Origin: Verrucomicrobiota bacterium
Lineage (GTDB): Bacteria > Auribacterota > JABMQX01 > JAFGEW01
Reading direction: 5' to 3'
DNA: 42,002 bases
NCBI GenBank assembly: GCA_016931415.1
Contig: JAFGEW010000023.1
Coordinates: forward strand, 1 to 42,002
The notes under the pieces were generated by a model. The model was not told where the DNA came from. It did not search any database and was given only the letters and a program-made list of their open reading frames with translations. Of this stretch, positions 41,747-42,002 are shown in pieces. The translations under genes were made by a program, and so were the position numbers. The first letter of the stretch is position 1. Every line of letters begins with the position of its first letter.

Positions 41747-42002
41747 CATGCCGAGGTTGGCGCGCATAGTGGCTCCGGGGTTTCCGCATCACGTCACGCA
41801 GCGTGGCAACCGCCGCTTGCGCACGTTCTTCTCCGACGAGGATCACGAGGCCTACCTGAGCCTGATTCGCGAGTGGTGCGACCGTTGCGGCGTCGAGGTG
41901 TGGGCCTACTGCCTGATGCCCAACCACGTCCACCTGATCGCGGTGCCGGAGTCCGATGACGGCCTGCGCCGCGCGATCGGCGAGGCGCATCGGCGCTACA
42001 CG
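41747..42002 (+). mobile_element. REP-associated tyrosine transposase (RAYT, Y1 family), N-terminal part, cut by the window end
   Basis: 85 codons are visible, starting MPRLARIVAPGFPHHVTQRGN, the usual RAYT opening. The HUH motif that binds the metal is PNHVHLI (about residues 60-66) in the block VWAYCLMPNHVHLIAVPES. The catalytic tyrosine should lie just past the end, after EAHRRYT. Y1 enzymes cut and rejoin single-stranded DNA at hairpins. RAYTs are single-copy domesticated relatives of IS200/IS605 transposases associated with REP palindromes, which fits the palindromic elements at 4631 and 30277. The 32-bp direct repeats lie just upstream. Confidence 0.92.

Overview
The window is about 42 kb of GC-rich bacterial chromosome. 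It mixes core genes (gyrA, glyQS, lexA, aroE, prepilin peptidase, deoC, rsgA, an aconitase) with many secreted TPR and HEAT-repeat proteins, lipoproteins, a DUF1573/ASH-type protein, a eukaryote-like kinase and an MDR dehydrogenase plus ThuA pair. That mix, with the short Aquifex-type aconitase, suits an uncultured Gram-negative lineage of planctomycete/PVC or similar candidate-phylum type. This placement is inference and weak. No rRNA, tRNA or CRISPR array was recognised.

Layout. 1-4.6 kb: 3' end of gyrA, a DoxX membrane protein, and a STAND-type ATPase with TPRs. 4.6-4.9 kb: the first copy of a palindromic repeat element. 5-12 kb: glyQS, an ASH-domain membrane protein, a zinc alcohol dehydrogenase with a methyltransferase, and two overlapping TPR genes. 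12-16.3 kb (minus strand): lexA, ferredoxin, aconitase, a zinc-ribbon membrane protein and a lipoprotein. 16.4-20.8 kb: LysM and TPR lipoproteins and a HEAT protein. 21-25.9 kb: aroE, prepilin peptidase, a HEAT protein (minus), deoC and rsgA. 25.9-27.2 kb (minus): a Ser/Thr kinase ending in four zinc ribbons. 27.4-33.2 kb: an unknown lipoprotein, MDR dehydrogenase with ThuA, the second repeat copy, an M29 aminopeptidase, a histone-deacetylase-like amidohydrolase and a KOW-like membrane protein. 33.5-38.9 kb: a seven-gene arsenic and thiol-redox operon. 39.2-41.5 kb: a 5'-truncated Rhs gene with a C-terminal toxin and an adjacent candidate immunity gene. 41.6-42 kb: a 32-bp tandem repeat and the start of a REP-associated (RAYT/Y1) transposase.

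The most system-like region is 33.5-38.9 kb. An ArsR regulator with cysteine pairs precedes a CSC-motif permease, a cytosolic mini-thioredoxin, two paralogous membrane-anchored thioredoxins, a CcdA/ArsG-like membrane protein and an Acr3 arsenite pump, with no ArsC. It looks like a metalloid or organoarsenical detoxification system with its own electron relay to the cell exterior. Second in interest are the two elements of about 180 bp, each bounded by perfect 20-bp inverted repeats, on the same contig as a RAYT transposase.

Several promoters share an extended -10 of the form TGCTAnnnT, and lexA carries a palindrome inside its own promoter.
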